Positions 17,549 to 28,100 of a DNA stretch of 58,985 bases are shown one piece after another. The notes beneath the pieces are model-generated. The model saw nothing but the letters and a program-made list of their open reading frames with translations, was not told the DNA's origin and searched no databases. The stretch covers positions 1 to 58,985 of the forward strand of contig JAFEGX010000028.1 in NCBI GenBank assembly GCA_018239675.1. Reading direction: 5' to 3'. Each line of letters begins with the position of its first letter. The stretch's first letter is position 1. The DNA is from Verrucomicrobiota bacterium. GTDB lineage: Bacteria > Verrucomicrobiota > Verrucomicrobiia > Opitutales > Opitutaceae. The translations under genes and the position numbers were made by a program.

Positions 17549-20386
17549 TCACTTCAGCGTGAGCCCCTCGACATAGCACCAGTCCCACGCGTAGTCGGCG
17601 CCCGGCCCGGCCGTCGTGCGCAGCACGAGACGGTCGCCGGCGGCCGGCGCCGGCAGGGTCACGGTCAGGGCCTGCGGCCCGCGGTCGGCCGCGACGGACT
17701 TGGGCCGGAGGCGGCGCCGGCCGAGCTCCTCGCTGCGGCCGTCCGCGTGGCGGAGTTCCACCACGAAGTCGGCGCCGTCGGTGTTGCCCTCGGTGTAGGC
17801 GCCTTCGACCAGGCCGGCGCGGAAGGACAGCACCCTGGCGTGACCATCGAGACGGAACGCCAGGCTGCCGGGGGCGTTCAGCATGAACACGGTGCGGCCG
17901 TCCGCGAGGCCGAGCGAGCCGCAGTAGTCGCCCGTCACCTCGTCCGGCGCGACATTGAAGCCGGGGAACTGCTCGGCGAGGTAGGGCCCGCCCTCGAAGC
18001 GGATGCCGGCGAAATAGGCCCAGTCCCAGGCGGAGTCGCCGGCGGGGCCGGGATCGGTGTGCAGCACGAGCCGGGCGCCGGGCCGGAGCACCGGCGGCAG
18101 CACAAGGCGCAGGTGATGCGAGCCGCGGTCGGCGGCCACCGTGAGCGGATGCAGGGGACGACGGAACAGCTGGCTGGGCGGGGCGCCGGGCTGATCGAGG
18201 GTCACGTAGATGTCGATACCGTCGGTCTTCCCGCGCGTGTAGCACTCGGGATCCATGCCGTACCCGAACGTCACGACGCGGTCGGTCGGCTCGAGCGCGA
18301 AGACCATCTGGCCCGGCGTCTCCACCATCTGCACCGGCCGGCCGTCGAACACCCGCATCGGCTGGTTCGGCGGCACGATGGCGACCGGGGGACGGTTGGC
18401 GACCAGGTAGGTCAGGGGACCCGCGAGCCGCGTGCGCACGGCGGCCGGGAGGGCCGGCGGACGCGGGACGGCGTAGAACACGACCTCGAACCGGTCGGCG
18501 GCGAAATCCTGCGGCCGCTGGGCCGTGAGCCGGAACGAGTGCAGCACCTTGCCAGGTTCGCGCGAGTAAAGTCCCAGCAGGTCGAGGGTCTGCTCGAGGA
18601 CGGGGCTGAAGATCACCGGCCGTTCCACCATCGATGGCACCAGGCGGCGGCTCTCGGGGTCGCGCAGGCCGTCGCCGCTCAGGCTGAGGTACAGGTGCGA
18701 GGGCTTGTAAAGCGCAGACCGGACGCGGCCGACGAACGAGGGCGGAAGCCGGAAGGAGGCGAGGATCATCTCGTCAGGACCGACCACCGGCAGCCCCACC
18801 GTCTCGCCGTACCGGAACGAGCGGCGGAGCAGCTCCCGGGGCGGGGCGGGCCGGACCGGACCGGGCACCGCGCGGAGGAGGAGCATGCCCTGCTCGGCGG
18901 TGACGGGCTGGTAGCCCTCCAGCAGCGCGCGCAGCGCGACGCCGTCGTCGGCGGCGAGGAAGCGGTTGTCGATGGTCTGGAGATTCAGCAGGTAGTATTC
19001 GGGCCGCCGGGCCGGATCGCGGATGAAGGCGGCGTTGGCCTCCTGGAGGAACGGCGTGAACACGTTGAACGATCCGCCGCCCATCGGGCGCGGCCGGTAG
19101 TTCAGGCCATTCAGGACCAGGTAGCCGTGCTCGAAGCCAAAAAAATCGATGGCCGCGCGGCCGACGGTGTCCTGGATGTCGGGCAGGCTGTAGTCCTCGT
19201 GATTCTGCGCGAGACGGTGTTCAAGCACGCGCTTGGCCGCGGCGGGATGCAGGACGGACTGAAAGGTCTCGAGCGTGCGCGGCGGGGTCCGGGCCAGCTG
19301 CCACCGCAGCCGGAAGAGCGGGTCGTCGCCCGGCCCGTAGATGGCGCAGCCCATGGCCACCGCGGCAAGGACCGCCGGGGCCAGCCACGCCCGCCGTTTG
19401 CCGGCGGGCGGGGCCGGGAACAGCAGCCAGGTGGTCGGCGCGGCGGCGAGCGCGTACTGGTAATAGATGAACACGTGGCCGTCCGCCCGCACAAAGCCGT
19501 GTTTCCACTTCAGGAAATGGAAGGCGCCGAGCAGCAGCGCCCCGGCGACGCCGGCGGAGTCGTGGCGCCGGCGCCAGGCGAGGAGCAGCACGAGGCCCTC
19601 GAGGGCCAGCAGGGCGGCGAGGCCCGAGACGAAGGCGCGCGTGGGCTCGTTGAGGCCCATCGCCTCGTTGTAGCCGCGCGAGAGCTCACTGACGCCGTGG
19701 GCGAAGCCGGGCAGGTTTCGCGGGTCCTGGCGGGCGAGCAGCCACCACCCGAGCACGCCGAGGACAAAGGTTCCCGCCACGACCGCCGGCCGCCGCCGGT
19801 CGCGGTGCAGCGCCGCCTGCAGGGCGACCAGGCCGATGATGCCGGTGGTGAGGATCAACAGGGTACCCTTGCTCAGTGCCAGCAGGGAAAGCAGGAGCGC
19901 CGCCAGGACCGAGGAGGCGAGCCGGTCCGGCCGCCGGCAGTTCAGCAGGAGGTAGAGGCCGGCGAACAGCACCGTGAGGTCGTACACCACCTCGGTCGCG
20001 CCGTGCGGGATCAGCAGCAGCGTCGCCAGCCAGAGCCACCGGATCCGCCGGCCCGCCGTCTCGCGAAACTGCCAGATCACCAGCAGCGCGAACGCGAACT
20101 TCACCAGGAGCTCGAGCGCGAACCGCGTCCAGTAGAGCTGCCCGGCATACGTCCAGCCGTAGAGGATGAACCCGAAGGGCCCGGCCATGGGCAGGACGTC
20201 CGCGCCGTACTGGCGTCCCTCCGCGGTGAAGCTGGCGTACGTGCCGTAGTTCGAGGCGTCCAGCGTGACGTCGAGCACGGCGCTGGCCGGCGCGAAGAAA
20301 TAGACGGCGAGCACCGCGGCCGCGAGCAGCCAGCCGGCGCGCCGCAGGGAACCGGTGGTGGAAAGGGGCGCAGCGGGAGTGGTCAT
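17549..20386 (-). CDS. Type A polytopic membrane protein with two C-terminal repeat domains
   Basis: A 945-residue protein closest in architecture to the product of 14642-17503. 'LDASNYGTYASF' (42-53), 'MAGPFGFILYGW' (67-78), 'SRGYNEAMGLNEP' and 'KWKHGFVRADGH' mark the membrane half. 'PRPMGGGSFNVFTPFL' and 'QTIDNRFLAADD' mark the soluble middle. The shared domain occurs at about 683-797 ('TDGIDIYV', 'AADRGSH', 'DSAWDWAYF') and 832-945 ('TDGADFVVE', 'AADRGPQ', 'YAWDWCYV'). They are joined by a linker with 'AEQFPGFNVAP'. It lies 14 bases downstream of the next type A gene, within one operon. Recent duplication with its neighbour is likely. The biochemical role is unknown. Confidence 0.75.
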   Translation of the reverse strand: MTTPAAPLSTTGSLRRAGWLLAAAVLAVYFFAPASAVLDVTLDASNYGTYASFTAEGRQYGADVLPMAGPFGFILYGWTYAGQLYWTRFALELLVKFAFALLVIWQFRETAGRRIRWLWLATLLLIPHGATEVVYDLTVLFAGLYLLLNCRRPDRLASSVLAALLLSLLALSKGTLLILTTGIIGLVALQAALHRDRRRPAVVAGTFVLGVLGWWLLARQDPRNLPGFAHGVSELSRGYNEAMGLNEPTRAFVSGLAALLALEGLVLLLAWRRRHDSAGVAGALLLGAFHFLKWKHGFVRADGHVFIYYQYALAAAPTTWLLFPAPPAGKRRAWLAPAVLAAVAMGCAIYGPGDDPLFRLRWQLARTPPRTLETFQSVLHPAAAKRVLEHRLAQNHEDYSLPDIQDTVGRAAIDFFGFEHGYLVLNGLNYRPRPMGGGSFNVFTPFLQEANAAFIRDPARRPEYYLLNLQTIDNRFLAADDGVALRALLEGYQPVTAEQGMLLLRAVPGPVRPAPPRELLRRSFRYGETVGLPVVGPDEMILASFRLPPSFVGRVRSALYKPSHLYLSLSGDGLRDPESRRLVPSMVERPVIFSPVLEQTLDLLGLYSREPGKVLHSFRLTAQRPQDFAADRFEVVFYAVPRPPALPAAVRTRLAGPLTYLVANRPPVAIVPPNQPMRVFDGRPVQMVETPGQMVFALEPTDRVVTFGYGMDPECYTRGKTDGIDIYVTLDQPGAPPSQLFRRPLHPLTVAADRGSHHLRLVLPPVLRPGARLVLHTDPGPAGDSAWDWAYFAGIRFEGGPYLAEQFPGFNVAPDEVTGDYCGSLGLADGRTVFMLNAPGSLAFRLDGHARVLSFRAGLVEGAYTEGNTDGADFVVELRHADGRSEELGRRRLRPKSVAADRGPQALTVTLPAPAAGDRLVLRTTAGPGADYAWDWCYVEGLTLK

Positions 20387-20400
20387 GCCGGCCGGCGGGC

Positions 20401-22764
20401 TCAGTCGAAGCGAAGGTCCGCCCAGAGGGTCCAGTCAAACGCCGGATTGTCCTTCGGCCCGGTCAGGTTGCGCAGGATGACCCGGCCCTTGCCGGGAAGG
20501 GCGAACGAGAACGGCTGGAGACCGCGATCCTCCGGGCGGTGCACCGGGTCAAGGTAGCGCCGCATCAGCACGGTCCGCCGACCGCCGGGCGAAACATGCT
20601 CGATGATGATCTCGACGCCGTCCGACTGCTGCGTTGCGGTGTAGGCGTCGGGCGACAGGCCCACCTCGCCGTGGAAATGGGTGCAGGCCATGTCGGGGTC
20701 GAACTCGATTTCGCCGGGGGCGTGGATGAAGAACACCTCCCGCGAGCCGAGCATCGACGGTCCCCATGGATGCGGCGACGCCACCCGCGCGGGCCCGAGG
20801 CTGAACATCCGGTACCGGGGATCGGTCGGCACCGCCCCGGGATGCGGCGGCCGGGCCAGGGCCGGGAGCCGCTCAAACGAGACGGTCACCCGGGCGGAAT
20901 AGTAGGCCTGGTCCGACGCGGGCAACTCGACGGCCAGGGACTTCGCCGCCGGCGGCTCGGGGTCGCGTCCCGTGAAATAGCCGGTGACCGCGGCCTGCGA
21001 CGTGAGGTACGGCTGGAGGATGAACCCGTCGGCGCCCATGGCCCGCACGAGCCGGTAGCTCTGCGCGGCGCCGGTGGCGTCGACCACCCGGAGGGCGAGT
21101 GGGGGCGGCTTGTAGAAGAACTCGCGGAGCCGGCCGAGGAGGCTGAGGCGGGCGTCGATCCGGACCCAGAGCGCGCCGGTCTCGCTGGCGGGCACGGGCA
21201 CGGCCGACCCGAACGAGGTCTCGACCGTGGCGATCGGCGCGGTCCGCAGGGCGGTCGGGCGGGAGACGCGCTCCCACAGGAGCCAGTCGTGCTCCTCGGC
21301 CACGAGCGCGTAGTGGGTGAAGAGCTGGGCGAGCACCCGGGCGTCGTCGAGGGTCGGGACGCGGCCGTCGATGGTCTGGAGCTTCTGCAGCACGAAGCGC
21401 GGGCCGCGGTCGGAGGCATAGAAGCCCTCGTTCAGCCGGCTGAGCGCCGGCGTGTAGGCGTAGTAGCCCTGGAACACCGGCCGGGGCGTGTAGTGCAGGC
21501 TGCCCAGCATGGCGATCGACTGCTCGGCGCCGAGCACGTCGACCGAATCGGCGCCGGCGAGGGCGGTGATGCGGGGCAGCACGCGGGCGCGGCCGAACTC
21601 GGCGAAGGCGGCGCGCGCCGCCCGGGCGTAGGTGCGCGGATGGCGGAGCTCGGCCAGGACGGAGAGGTTCTCGACCACGCGGTGGTTCAGCGTGGCCAGC
21701 GCCTCGGTGAGAGCGGGGGCGTAGCCCTGCCAGACGCCGGCGACGGATACCACGGCCAGCACCGCGGTGAGACGGCGGCGCCCGGCTGACGGCGCCTCGC
21801 GCAGCAGCGCGGGAAACGCGACCGCCGGGAACAGGCAGCTGATGAAATGGGCGAGCACGTGGCCGTCGGCGCGCACGAAGCCATGCTTCCAGTTGATGAA
21901 CCACGAGGCGGCCAGCATGCCGGCGGCGGCGTGCGCGACGGCCCGGTCACGCTCCGCCCGCCAGTAGGACCAGGCGTACGCGGCGCTGAGGCCGATCGCC
22001 GCGAGGCCGGTCCAGAACACCGGCGCGCTCTCCGCGAGGGACATCGCGTCGACGTAGCCGCGGCTGATCTCGACCGACTGCCGGAGGAACGGCAGCAGCT
22101 GGGCGGTGGGCTGCCCGAGCACGTGCCAGCCGCCGAGGACGCCCGCCGCGTAGCCGGTGCCGAGCAGCAGGACCGAACGGGCGCCGTCGCGCCGGAAGGC
22201 GGCCCAGACGGCGCACGCGACCACGGCGGTCGCGAGCGTGAAGTGCGTGAACTTGAAGAGCGCGAGGAACCCGAGGAACGCGGCGAGCCCGGTGGCGCGC
22301 AGCACGCGGGTGTGGACCTCCTCGCGCAGGAGCGTGAGGCCGACGGCGAGGATCGCGAGGCCGTGCAGGACCTCGGGGAAGGGCGCCACCAGCGTGAGCA
22401 GGAAAAGGTAGTAGACCCCGCGCCGCAGGCCGGCGAGCCGCCGGCCGAGACTCCAGAACACGCCGGCGAGCGCGGCGTTGCCGAAGATCATCCAGGCGAA
22501 GCGGGCGGTGAGGTGGTGGATGGCCGGCGCCGGGGCGATCAGGAAGCCGGCCGGCCCCATCGTGGGCAGCAGGTCGGTGCCGAAGCGCATCCCGTGGTCG
22601 TGGGCGAAGTCGAGCATCAGCTGCCACGAGGCGTCGAGGCCGGGGGCGAGCGTGCGCGGCGGCTGCAGGCAGGCGAGCCAGAGCAGGAGGTAGCCCGCAA
22701 ACTCGATCCGCCGGTCGCGGGGCGGGGGCGGGACGGGGAGGACGGCCGGCTCGGACGGGCTCAT
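20401..22764 (-). CDS. Type A polytopic membrane protein with one C-terminal repeat domain
   Basis: A 787-residue type A protein. The first loop has 'LDASWQLMLDFAHDHG' (43-58) and 'TMGPAGFL' (68-75). Later motifs are 'SRGYVDAMSLAES' and 'NWKHGFVRADGH'. The soluble region has 'YTPRPVFQGYYAYTPAL', 'LQKLQTIDGRVPTLDD' and 'HYALVAEEHDWLLWE'. A single shared domain closes the protein at about 677-787 ('SDGVEIIIE', 'PEDRGLQ', 'NPAFDWTLW'). With the gene at 22783 it forms a shorter subgroup that lacks the first C-terminal copy and the 'EQF' linker. The starts and stops are tightly spaced (14 and 18 bases to neighbours). Function unassigned; periplasmic glycan transfer is the best guess. Confidence 0.75.
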   Translation of the reverse strand: MSPSEPAVLPVPPPPRDRRIEFAGYLLLWLACLQPPRTLAPGLDASWQLMLDFAHDHGMRFGTDLLPTMGPAGFLIAPAPAIHHLTARFAWMIFGNAALAGVFWSLGRRLAGLRRGVYYLFLLTLVAPFPEVLHGLAILAVGLTLLREEVHTRVLRATGLAAFLGFLALFKFTHFTLATAVVACAVWAAFRRDGARSVLLLGTGYAAGVLGGWHVLGQPTAQLLPFLRQSVEISRGYVDAMSLAESAPVFWTGLAAIGLSAAYAWSYWRAERDRAVAHAAAGMLAASWFINWKHGFVRADGHVLAHFISCLFPAVAFPALLREAPSAGRRRLTAVLAVVSVAGVWQGYAPALTEALATLNHRVVENLSVLAELRHPRTYARAARAAFAEFGRARVLPRITALAGADSVDVLGAEQSIAMLGSLHYTPRPVFQGYYAYTPALSRLNEGFYASDRGPRFVLQKLQTIDGRVPTLDDARVLAQLFTHYALVAEEHDWLLWERVSRPTALRTAPIATVETSFGSAVPVPASETGALWVRIDARLSLLGRLREFFYKPPPLALRVVDATGAAQSYRLVRAMGADGFILQPYLTSQAAVTGYFTGRDPEPPAAKSLAVELPASDQAYYSARVTVSFERLPALARPPHPGAVPTDPRYRMFSLGPARVASPHPWGPSMLGSREVFFIHAPGEIEFDPDMACTHFHGEVGLSPDAYTATQQSDGVEIIIEHVSPGGRRTVLMRRYLDPVHRPEDRGLQPFSFALPGKGRVILRNLTGPKDNPAFDWTLWADLRFD

Positions 22765-22782
22765 GACGGACGGATCGCGCCG

Positions 22783-25158
22783 CTAGGGAGAGAACTTGAC
22801 CTCGGACCAGTAGGCCCAGTCGAACGCGATGTCGTTCGCCGGCCCGGGCCCGGTGCGGAAGATGAGGTGGCCGCCGCTCTCGGGGAGCGTCAGGTCGAAC
22901 GACTGCGCGCCGCGGTCCTTGGGGATCGTGAGCGGCCGCAGGTAGCGCTCGAACTCGGTGCTCACTTCGCCGCGGCTGTTGACCCACTCGATGGTGAACA
23001 CGACGCCGTCGGTGGTGTTGCCGTTCGAGTAGGCGTTCTTCACGAGCCCGAACTTGCCGGTGATGTGCCGCGCGTGCCGGTCGAGGTCGAACTCGATCTT
23101 GCTCGGCGGGTGGGCCAGGAGCACCTCGCGGTTGTCCTCAATCAGGATGTCCGTCGGGTAGGGGGCGGACACATTGACCGGCGGCTGGCTGAAGGTGCGG
23201 TAGCGGATCTCGGGCCGCGAGTTCTCCTGGCCCCGCGAGCGCTCGAACGGCGGCAGCCGGTAGATCTTCACGCCGATTGTCGGCGCGAAGAACTTCCGCA
23301 TCGCGGGATCGAGCTCGACGGCGAACCAGAAGATCCGGGGCCCGGTCCCGCCGCCCTGGAAGGCGCGGACGTTGTAGGTGTTCGTGAAGTGCGGGTAGAG
23401 CAGGAAGCCGGCGCGGGCCATGTTGCCGACGAGCCGGTAGGTGCTTTGCTGGTCGGTGCCGTCGGAGACCGCGAGCTTCAGCTGCGGCGGCTTGTAGAGG
23501 AGGTCGCGGATCCGGCCGAGCAGCGAGGGCCGGATCTCCAGCTCGCACCAGACCGGCGTGTCGCCAAGGATCGGGCTTTTCACCTGCTCGCCGAACTTCA
23601 CCTCGGTGCTCGAGAGCAGGGTCTTGGTGTCAAGCGCGGGATTCGGCGGATTGCGCTTCCACAGCAGGAAATCGCGGTCCTCGAGGATGTAGGTGTAGTG
23701 GTGGTAGAGGTAGCGCGTGACCAGCGAGTCGTCGAGCGACGGCAGGCGGTAGTCGATCGTCTGGATCTTCTGCAGGATGAACTCCGGGGCACGGTCCGAC
23801 CGCATGAATGCCTCGTTGAGGCGCTCGAGCCGCGCGGTGTAGGGGAAGTAGCTCTGGAATACCGGGCGCGGCCGGTAGTTCAGGCCGTTGAAAATCGCGT
23901 ACGCCTGCTCGCTGCCGAGGATGTCGACGGTCTGGTCGCGCACGAGGGCCTTGGCGGCCGCGAGCTGATGGATGTTGCTGACCGCGGCGAACTCGTCCCG
24001 GGCAAACTGGCTGAGCCGCGGCAGGTCGGCGACCTTGGCGAGGTTCTCCTTCACCCGGTAGTTCAGCGCGGCGCCCGCGTCGGTGAGCGTCACCGCCGAC
24101 GCCACCCAGATGCCGGCGACCGAGCAGGCGGCCGTGAGCAGCAGCAGCACGCCCTTGGTGCGGCGGAGGGCGCCGTTGTCCCCGAGCAGCAGCGGACCGG
24201 CGAGCGCGAGGAACAGGCACAGGAAAAAATGGGCAAGGACGTGGCCGTCGGCGCGGACGAACCCGTGCTTCCAGTTGAGATACGACGCCGCGGCGGCGAT
24301 CGCGAGGCCGGCCACGGCCCTGGGCCGGTCGGTGGCGCGGGCCAGGACGAGGAGGTAGTAGGCGACGAGGGCCGCGAGGGCGCCCAGCCCGAGGGCGATG
24401 ATCCGGTTCGAGCCGTCGACGGACATCGCCTCGCCATAGCCGCGGCTCACCTCGAGCGAATTGAGCACGTACGCGGGGAGGTTACCCAGGTGCTGGCCGC
24501 ACGCGACCCAGCCGCCGAGGACACCCGCGGCGAAGGTGCCGGCGATCAGGACGGTCTCGGGCCACCGGCGGCGCCAGGCGTAGTGGGCGACGGCGCAGGC
24601 GACGGCGAAGCCGGCGAGCAGGAGATTGGTGAACTTGACCAGCGTGAGGACCGCGAGGAAGAGCGTCAGCAGCACCGTGAGCCAGCGCCGCCGGACGACC
24701 GGCTCATGGAGGAGGGCGAAGCCGTAGAGCAGGATCGCCACCATGTGGACGACGTCCATGTACCCGAGGCCGAACGCGAGCAGGTAGGCGTAGAACAGGC
24801 CGCGGCGCCACCCCGGCAGCTGGCGGGCCAGGAGGTAGAGCGAGAGCGCCAGGATGCCGTGGGCGGCGATCTGCCAGACGATGTGGTGCCAGTAATGGAT
24901 GCCGATGCTCGTCGAGGGCAGCAGGTAGCCGAGCGGGCCGTAGGTGAAGATCAGGTCGGTGCCGAACTGGAAGTTGTGCGCCTCGGCGTAGCCCAGCACC
25001 ATGCGCCACGACGGGTCGAGGTCCGAGGCCGGTGAACTCGGGAACTTCACCACCGTCAGCCAGAGCAGGAGCACGAGGGCGGCCTGGCCGGCCAGCCAGG
25101 CGGCGCGGCCCAGCAGGCGGTCGAAGCGGTTGGTGCCGGCGGCGGGAGTATCGGTCAT
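22783..25158 (-). CDS. Type A polytopic membrane protein with one C-terminal repeat domain
   Basis: A 791-residue type A protein. 'LDPSWRMVLGYAEAHN' (47-62) and 'FTYGPLGYLL' (71-80) are in the first loop. 'SRGYGEAMSVDGS' and 'NWKHGFVRADGH' mark the end of the membrane half. The soluble part has 'YRPRPVFQSYFPYTARL', 'LQKIQTIDYRLPSLDDS' and 'HYTYILEDRDFLLWK'. A single copy of the shared domain occupies about 678-791 ('TDGVVFTIE', 'PKDRGAQ', 'DIAFDWAYW'). This is the least derived-looking member of the set and the first type A gene transcribed. It starts 23 bases after the stop of a giant glycosyltransferase gene. Family function unknown. Confidence 0.75.
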   Translation of the reverse strand: MTDTPAAGTNRFDRLLGRAAWLAGQAALVLLLWLTVVKFPSSPASDLDPSWRMVLGYAEAHNFQFGTDLIFTYGPLGYLLPSTSIGIHYWHHIVWQIAAHGILALSLYLLARQLPGWRRGLFYAYLLAFGLGYMDVVHMVAILLYGFALLHEPVVRRRWLTVLLTLFLAVLTLVKFTNLLLAGFAVACAVAHYAWRRRWPETVLIAGTFAAGVLGGWVACGQHLGNLPAYVLNSLEVSRGYGEAMSVDGSNRIIALGLGALAALVAYYLLVLARATDRPRAVAGLAIAAAASYLNWKHGFVRADGHVLAHFFLCLFLALAGPLLLGDNGALRRTKGVLLLLTAACSVAGIWVASAVTLTDAGAALNYRVKENLAKVADLPRLSQFARDEFAAVSNIHQLAAAKALVRDQTVDILGSEQAYAIFNGLNYRPRPVFQSYFPYTARLERLNEAFMRSDRAPEFILQKIQTIDYRLPSLDDSLVTRYLYHHYTYILEDRDFLLWKRNPPNPALDTKTLLSSTEVKFGEQVKSPILGDTPVWCELEIRPSLLGRIRDLLYKPPQLKLAVSDGTDQQSTYRLVGNMARAGFLLYPHFTNTYNVRAFQGGGTGPRIFWFAVELDPAMRKFFAPTIGVKIYRLPPFERSRGQENSRPEIRYRTFSQPPVNVSAPYPTDILIEDNREVLLAHPPSKIEFDLDRHARHITGKFGLVKNAYSNGNTTDGVVFTIEWVNSRGEVSTEFERYLRPLTIPKDRGAQSFDLTLPESGGHLIFRTGPGPANDIAFDWAYWSEVKFSP

Positions 25159-25181
25159 GGGCAGGCGCGAGGATGGGGAAA

Positions 25182-28100
25182 TTACCAGCTGGATTCAACC
25201 CGGTCGGGGCCGCCCGAGAGCTTGCGCGGGGCGGTGCGGGGGACATGGCCATCGAAGTCGAGCAGCGCCTGGCGCGCCAGGTCGGCGTGCTTCGGGAGCA
25301 CCCGGTCGATGTCGTAGGCGCGGACGACCTTGGAATAGCCCATCGGGGCGGTGGAGGCGCCGTTCCGCTGCTTGTCGAGGCACGTCTTCATGACCTTGGC
25401 GAATTTCACCGGGTTGCCCGGCTCGACGAGGTAGGCCTCGGCCTTGTCGGTGACCATCTCGGGAATGCCGTGCACGTCGGTACTGACAATCGGCGTGCCG
25501 AAAGCCATCGCCTCGAGCAGGACGCGCGGGAAGGATTCCTCGTAGCTCGTGCAGACGAACAGGTCGGACAGCAGGAAGAAGTCGTAGGCCTCGCGGGTCT
25601 CGGTGACGATATCGACGTTCGTGAGGCCGAGCATCGCCATGTCGCGCAGCAGCGAGTCCTGGTACTCCCCGGCCCGCCCGCCGACGAAGAGGAACCGGTA
25701 CTGCTCGCCGGCCGCGTACTGCCGCATGAACGTGTCGATCGTGCGGATGAAGATGTGCTGCCCCTTGCGCTCGCAGACGGTGCCGATGTTGGCGATGATG
25801 ATCTCGTCGTCGGGATAGCCGTACTTGCGGCGGAGTCCGGCCCGGGTGTGGTCGCGCTTGAAGGCCTCGATCCGCGGCAGGTCGATCCACGACGAGACGA
25901 AGCGGAAATTGTCGTAGTCGTTGAACTCCTCGAAATACGAGCGGCTCGACCGGCAGAGGAAGCAGACCCGGGTGGCCTGGCGGAAGGCCCCGCGGGCGAC
26001 GTGCTGCATGTGCGGGTGGAGGGCCTTCGAGAAGAACCGCTTGATGGACGCGCTCTCGTGGATGTACAGCAGCGACGGCTTGCCGGCGGCGGCGGCGAGG
26101 TGCACGCCCCACCAGCAGGCGACGGTGTTGCAGAGCACGACGTCGACCGCGCGGAGGTCGAGCCGGTGCAGCATCACCTGGACCTGCTCGGCAAACTCCG
26201 CGTCATTGCGGGCGCCGTGCAGCGGGTGGCGGTCCACCAGCGTGATCCGGATGCCGAGCGCCTCGTAGGCCTCCCGCAGCGGGCCGTCCTCGGCCGCCAG
26301 CAGCTCGACGGTGAAGCCGGCCTTTCCGGCCATGAACGCGGCGTACTCGAGCAGGAACAGCGGGGCGCCCTCGTAGTTGAGGTTGTGCGTGACCAGGAGC
26401 AGGTGCAGCCGACCGGCCCGGTCGGCGTGCTCGTAGCGGTAGGTGTCGAGCGACAGCGCGCCCGGCTCGAGGTAGAACTGGCGCGGGAAGTGCGGGTCGA
26501 CGTACGAGGCGTACTTCCGGACGAAGCCGACGTGCTCGCTCTCGTAGTAGGTCGTGCCGCGCGACGCGCTGCCCCAGTGCCAGAGCTCGGCCTGGGGCGT
26601 GTAGATGATGCGGTGGCCGGCGGCCTGCAGGCGGAGGCAGTAGTCGACGTCGTTGTAGGTGACGCTGAACTCCTGCTCGTTGAAACCGCCGAACTCGCGG
26701 TACAGCGCGGTGCGCGTCATCATGCACGCGCCGGTCACCGCGCTGACGTCGCGCGCCAGCTGGTGGAACGCGTAGTGGTCGTCGGAGTCGGCGGCCAGGC
26801 CGGCCAGCGGAACGTCGGCGAGGCCGTGGTGCGGCCCGACGGTGATGCCGGCGTGGTTGAGGTGATGGTTCGGGAACAGGAGCTTGGCGCCGACGACGGC
26901 GACCTCGGGGATGGCAAACCAGCCCGCCATCGCCTCAACCCAGCCGGGCCGGAGGGCGTCGACATCGTTGTTGAGGTGGAGCACCAGGGGCGTGTCGAGG
27001 TGCGGGAGCGCCGTGTTGACGAGCAGCGAGTAGTTGAACGGCTTCATCGGGTCCACGGCGGGGCGGACCACGCGGCAGTTGAACTCGCGGCGCTGCGGCA
27101 GCAGGCGAAGCAGCCGGGCGGTGCGCTCGTCGCGGGAGAAGTCGTCGACGATGAGCAGCTTCACGTGCCGCCAGTCCACGTTGAGGACCAGGGCCTCGAG
27201 ACAGCGCTCGAGCAGGTCGGCGCGGTCGCGGGTGGGGATGACAATCGTGACGGGGTTGGCCGCGAGGAAGCGGCTGTCCCAGTAGAGCTGGTGGTGGAGG
27301 CGGCCGCGCTGGCGGGCCCACGGCGGCTGGAAGGCGCGGGCGGGGAGCTGGCGGCGGATGATGGCGGCCTCGAGGGCGTGCCGGGTCTGCTCGACGAGCG
27401 GGCTGCCCGCCTCGTGGGGCCGGGCGGCCGCGGCGTGGTAGCACACGGCGTCGACATGCCGCACCTGGGCCGGGGTCACGTGCTCGGCCACCCGGAGATT
27501 GAGGTCGAACCCGAGCGCCGGCGCGTAGTCGGGCATGAACTCCCGGGCGCGCATGAACAGCCGGCGGTGCAGCACCGTCAGGTGGCCGGGCTGGAGGCCG
27601 GACACGACCAGGGCCGGGTTCCAGCCGCACTTGAAGACCGGGTGGGAGCGGACGCCGGCGTCGTCCTGCTGGTCCTCGTCCGTGTAGACCAACTCGGTGT
27701 CCGGGTGCGCCGCGATCGTCTCGGCCACCCGCAGCAGGGCGTCGGGCGCGAGGCAGCCGTCGGGCTCGGGATAACTGAGCCAATCGTCGCTGAGCGTGTG
27801 CGAGGCGGCGTTGAGCGCGGCGGCATGATTGGCGTCGGGCGCGACGATCACGCGAATGCGGTCGTCGGCGGCGGCGAGGCGGGCGAGCGCGGCGGCGCGA
27901 TCGGCCGGGGCGTCGGCCGCCTGGAGCAGGCCGAGGTGCCACCGGCCGTAGAGCTGGGCGCGGACCGAGGCGACGAGCCGGTCGAGCTGGCCCGGGTCGG
28001 CCAGGCGCGTGTCCACCACCAGGGCGAAGCTTGGACCCGCGGCGGCCGCCAGCTGGGCGGCGGACTGGACGAGCGCCTCCCTCAGGCGGGGCGCGAGCGC

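Noticed and set aside
16601..20557. Plus-strand open frame of 1,318 codons
   Set aside because: Same low-complexity composition, antisense to two type A genes whose motifs are clear.
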